64,000 nt of DNA from Polyodon spathula (taxonomy: Eukaryota > Chordata > Actinopteri > Acipenseriformes > Polyodontidae): contig NC_054553.1 in assembly GCF_017654505.1 (NCBI RefSeq), positions 4,325,474 through 4,389,473 of the forward strand. The letters run 5' to 3'. This document shows positions 62,917-64,000 of this stretch, one piece after another. The notes beneath the pieces are model-generated. The model had not been told where the DNA came from and searched no databases. It saw nothing but the letters and a program-made list of their open reading frames with translations. The position numbers and the translations under genes are program-made. How positions within the stretch are numbered: position 1 is the first letter of the stretch; each line of letters starts with the position of its first letter.

Positions 62917-63230
62917 CATTTCATGCGCCCACCTCCCACCCCCCAATTAAAAAACATCCGCTCAAGATCACTTTCATTTTTGTTTTCAAAATGGATTAAA
63001 AACGGTTGCCAAAGGGTTTATATAGAAAATGCAGGACAGAAATGTGAAAAAAATGAATTCATGCTTGCATTTTTCTGTAACTGTGGAATTGTCTTCCTGA
63101 TGAAAAAAAAGGAATTTATAAGACTTTGGGGAAACTAAAGCACAAATAAATCTGTTTTCAATCAAAACTCGGTTTGCTAAATGCTACCCGCAATATAATC
63201 AATTTTGATTTGTATTTTATATGGCCTGTA

Positions 63231-63430
63231 TTGTGCACTCTGTGTCCTTCACTCACATTGTGAGCTAGTCCAGACTGTGTGTGCATCACTCACATTGTGA
63301 GCTAGTCCAGACTGTGTGTGCATCACTCACATTGTGAGCTAGTCCAGACTGTGTGTGCATCACTCACATTGTGAGCTAGGCCAGACTGTGTGTGCATCAC
63401 TCACATTGTCAGGTAGTCCAGACTGTGTGA
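63231..63430 (+). repeat. 37-bp minisatellite, about 5 copies
   Basis: Unit CACTCACATTGTGAGCTAGT followed by CCAGACTGTGTGTGCAT. Each full unit contains the perfect 13-bp palindrome CTCACATTGTGAG (pairing around the central T). The last copy has a changed half palindrome. Confidence 0.95.
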
Positions 63431-64000
63431 TAAGAGACGTCATCTCGTGCACTGTGGGTCAGAGGACCGTTTAGCGAAGCCGAGCGGTTCTGGTTCCTCA
63501 AACTTGTTATAAATTATTATAAATCACACACGAAGATTGCGCTCAGGAATAGGTTTAAAAAGAAATACATTTTTGTAAAACGTAACTTTTAAAAACAAAG
63601 GTGCTTTTTAATTTGCCATTTCTGTAATAGTATCTTCTTTATCAAAATGTAAAGAAAGAGTGAAGTTAACAGACAGATGCATTTTGCGAATGGTACCAGG
63701 TATGTGTGTTTTTGGGGTTTGATTTTTGAACACTAGGATTGGGCGTGGCGTTCTATGCACAGGATGATCTTTGTACACAAGATATGATATACTGGACCCT
63801 AACCCTAACTACTTCACTGTGATTGGTTGATTTCAGATATGAGGTTTCTAATCTTTCAAATAAACAAAGCACACAAGATAGGTTTGTTGCAATGTCCCAG
63901 AAGTATATTTAAAGGCGTTGGTCCCAGTGCAGGTGTGGACACTGTAGAGGTGAATTTTTCAAGTCGTCTGTGCCTCCATGTTTGTTTGTATCTATTTATG
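63431..64000 (+). other. DLG3 intron, right edge of the window
   Basis: AT-rich sequence with no exon recognised. A short telomere-like GACCCTAACCCTAACT lies near 63796-63811. Confidence 0.5.

Noticed and set aside
62025..63811. Telomere-like ACCCTAACCCTAA at about 62026 and 63796
   Set aside because: Each is only about two units, too short to mean an interstitial telomere or fusion point.

Overview
The window is nuclear DNA of a vertebrate, almost certainly a ray-finned fish. Protein-coding genes are split into many short exons with GT-AG introns, most of the rest is introns and spacers, and there are long dinucleotide microsatellites and fish-type DNA transposons. The gene order PDZD11 - GDPD2 - DLG3 matches the human Xq13.1 neighbourhood as I remember it, where KIF4A also lies. 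I see no KIF4A exon here; an ARAP-family gene sits in its place. The dispersed repeats suggest an early-branching lineage such as sturgeon or paddlefish, but that is only a weak inference.

Layout. Bases 1-352 (minus strand) hold the first two coding exons of PDZD11. A 3.6 kb spacer follows. Bases 4003-13381 (plus) hold a 23-exon ArfGAP/RhoGAP gene of the ARAP family. It begins with a proline-rich segment and a large exon of degenerate 12-residue repeats, and it ends right after the RhoGAP domain. The repeat exon carries a one-base frame break near 5303. Bases 13.4-28.0 kb are a gene-poor spacer with a 1390-bp hAT transposon carrying a perfect 8-bp target duplication and a roughly 490-bp foldback element. 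Bases 28041-36236 (plus) hold a complete 15-exon GDPD2 gene coding for 539 residues, a six-transmembrane glycerophosphodiesterase. Bases 38.9-64.0 kb are the 5' part of DLG3 (plus). A distal start gives an L27-domain N terminus, spread over exons at 38935, 40271, 45497 and 48652. A proximal start at 54438 gives the cysteine-rich SAP102-type N terminus. The PDZ, SH3 and guanylate kinase exons lie beyond the window.

The DLG3 introns carry most of the remaining structure. There is a 35/37-bp minisatellite at 51.9-52.5 kb, repeats resembling tRNA-derived SINE heads, a Tc1-like element whose transposase has lost its catalytic core in frame, and three tandem arrays at 62.1-63.4 kb.

Three genes encode membrane or cortical signalling proteins: PDZ scaffolds (PDZD11, DLG3) and a plasma-membrane phosphodiesterase (GDPD2). 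The fourth is a regulator of Arf and Rho GTPases. Nothing suggests an operon-like unit; the neighbourhood looks like ordinary conserved synteny with one unusual member. Exon boundaries were checked by reading phase across every junction. Family assignments rest on remembered family sequences, not on a database search.
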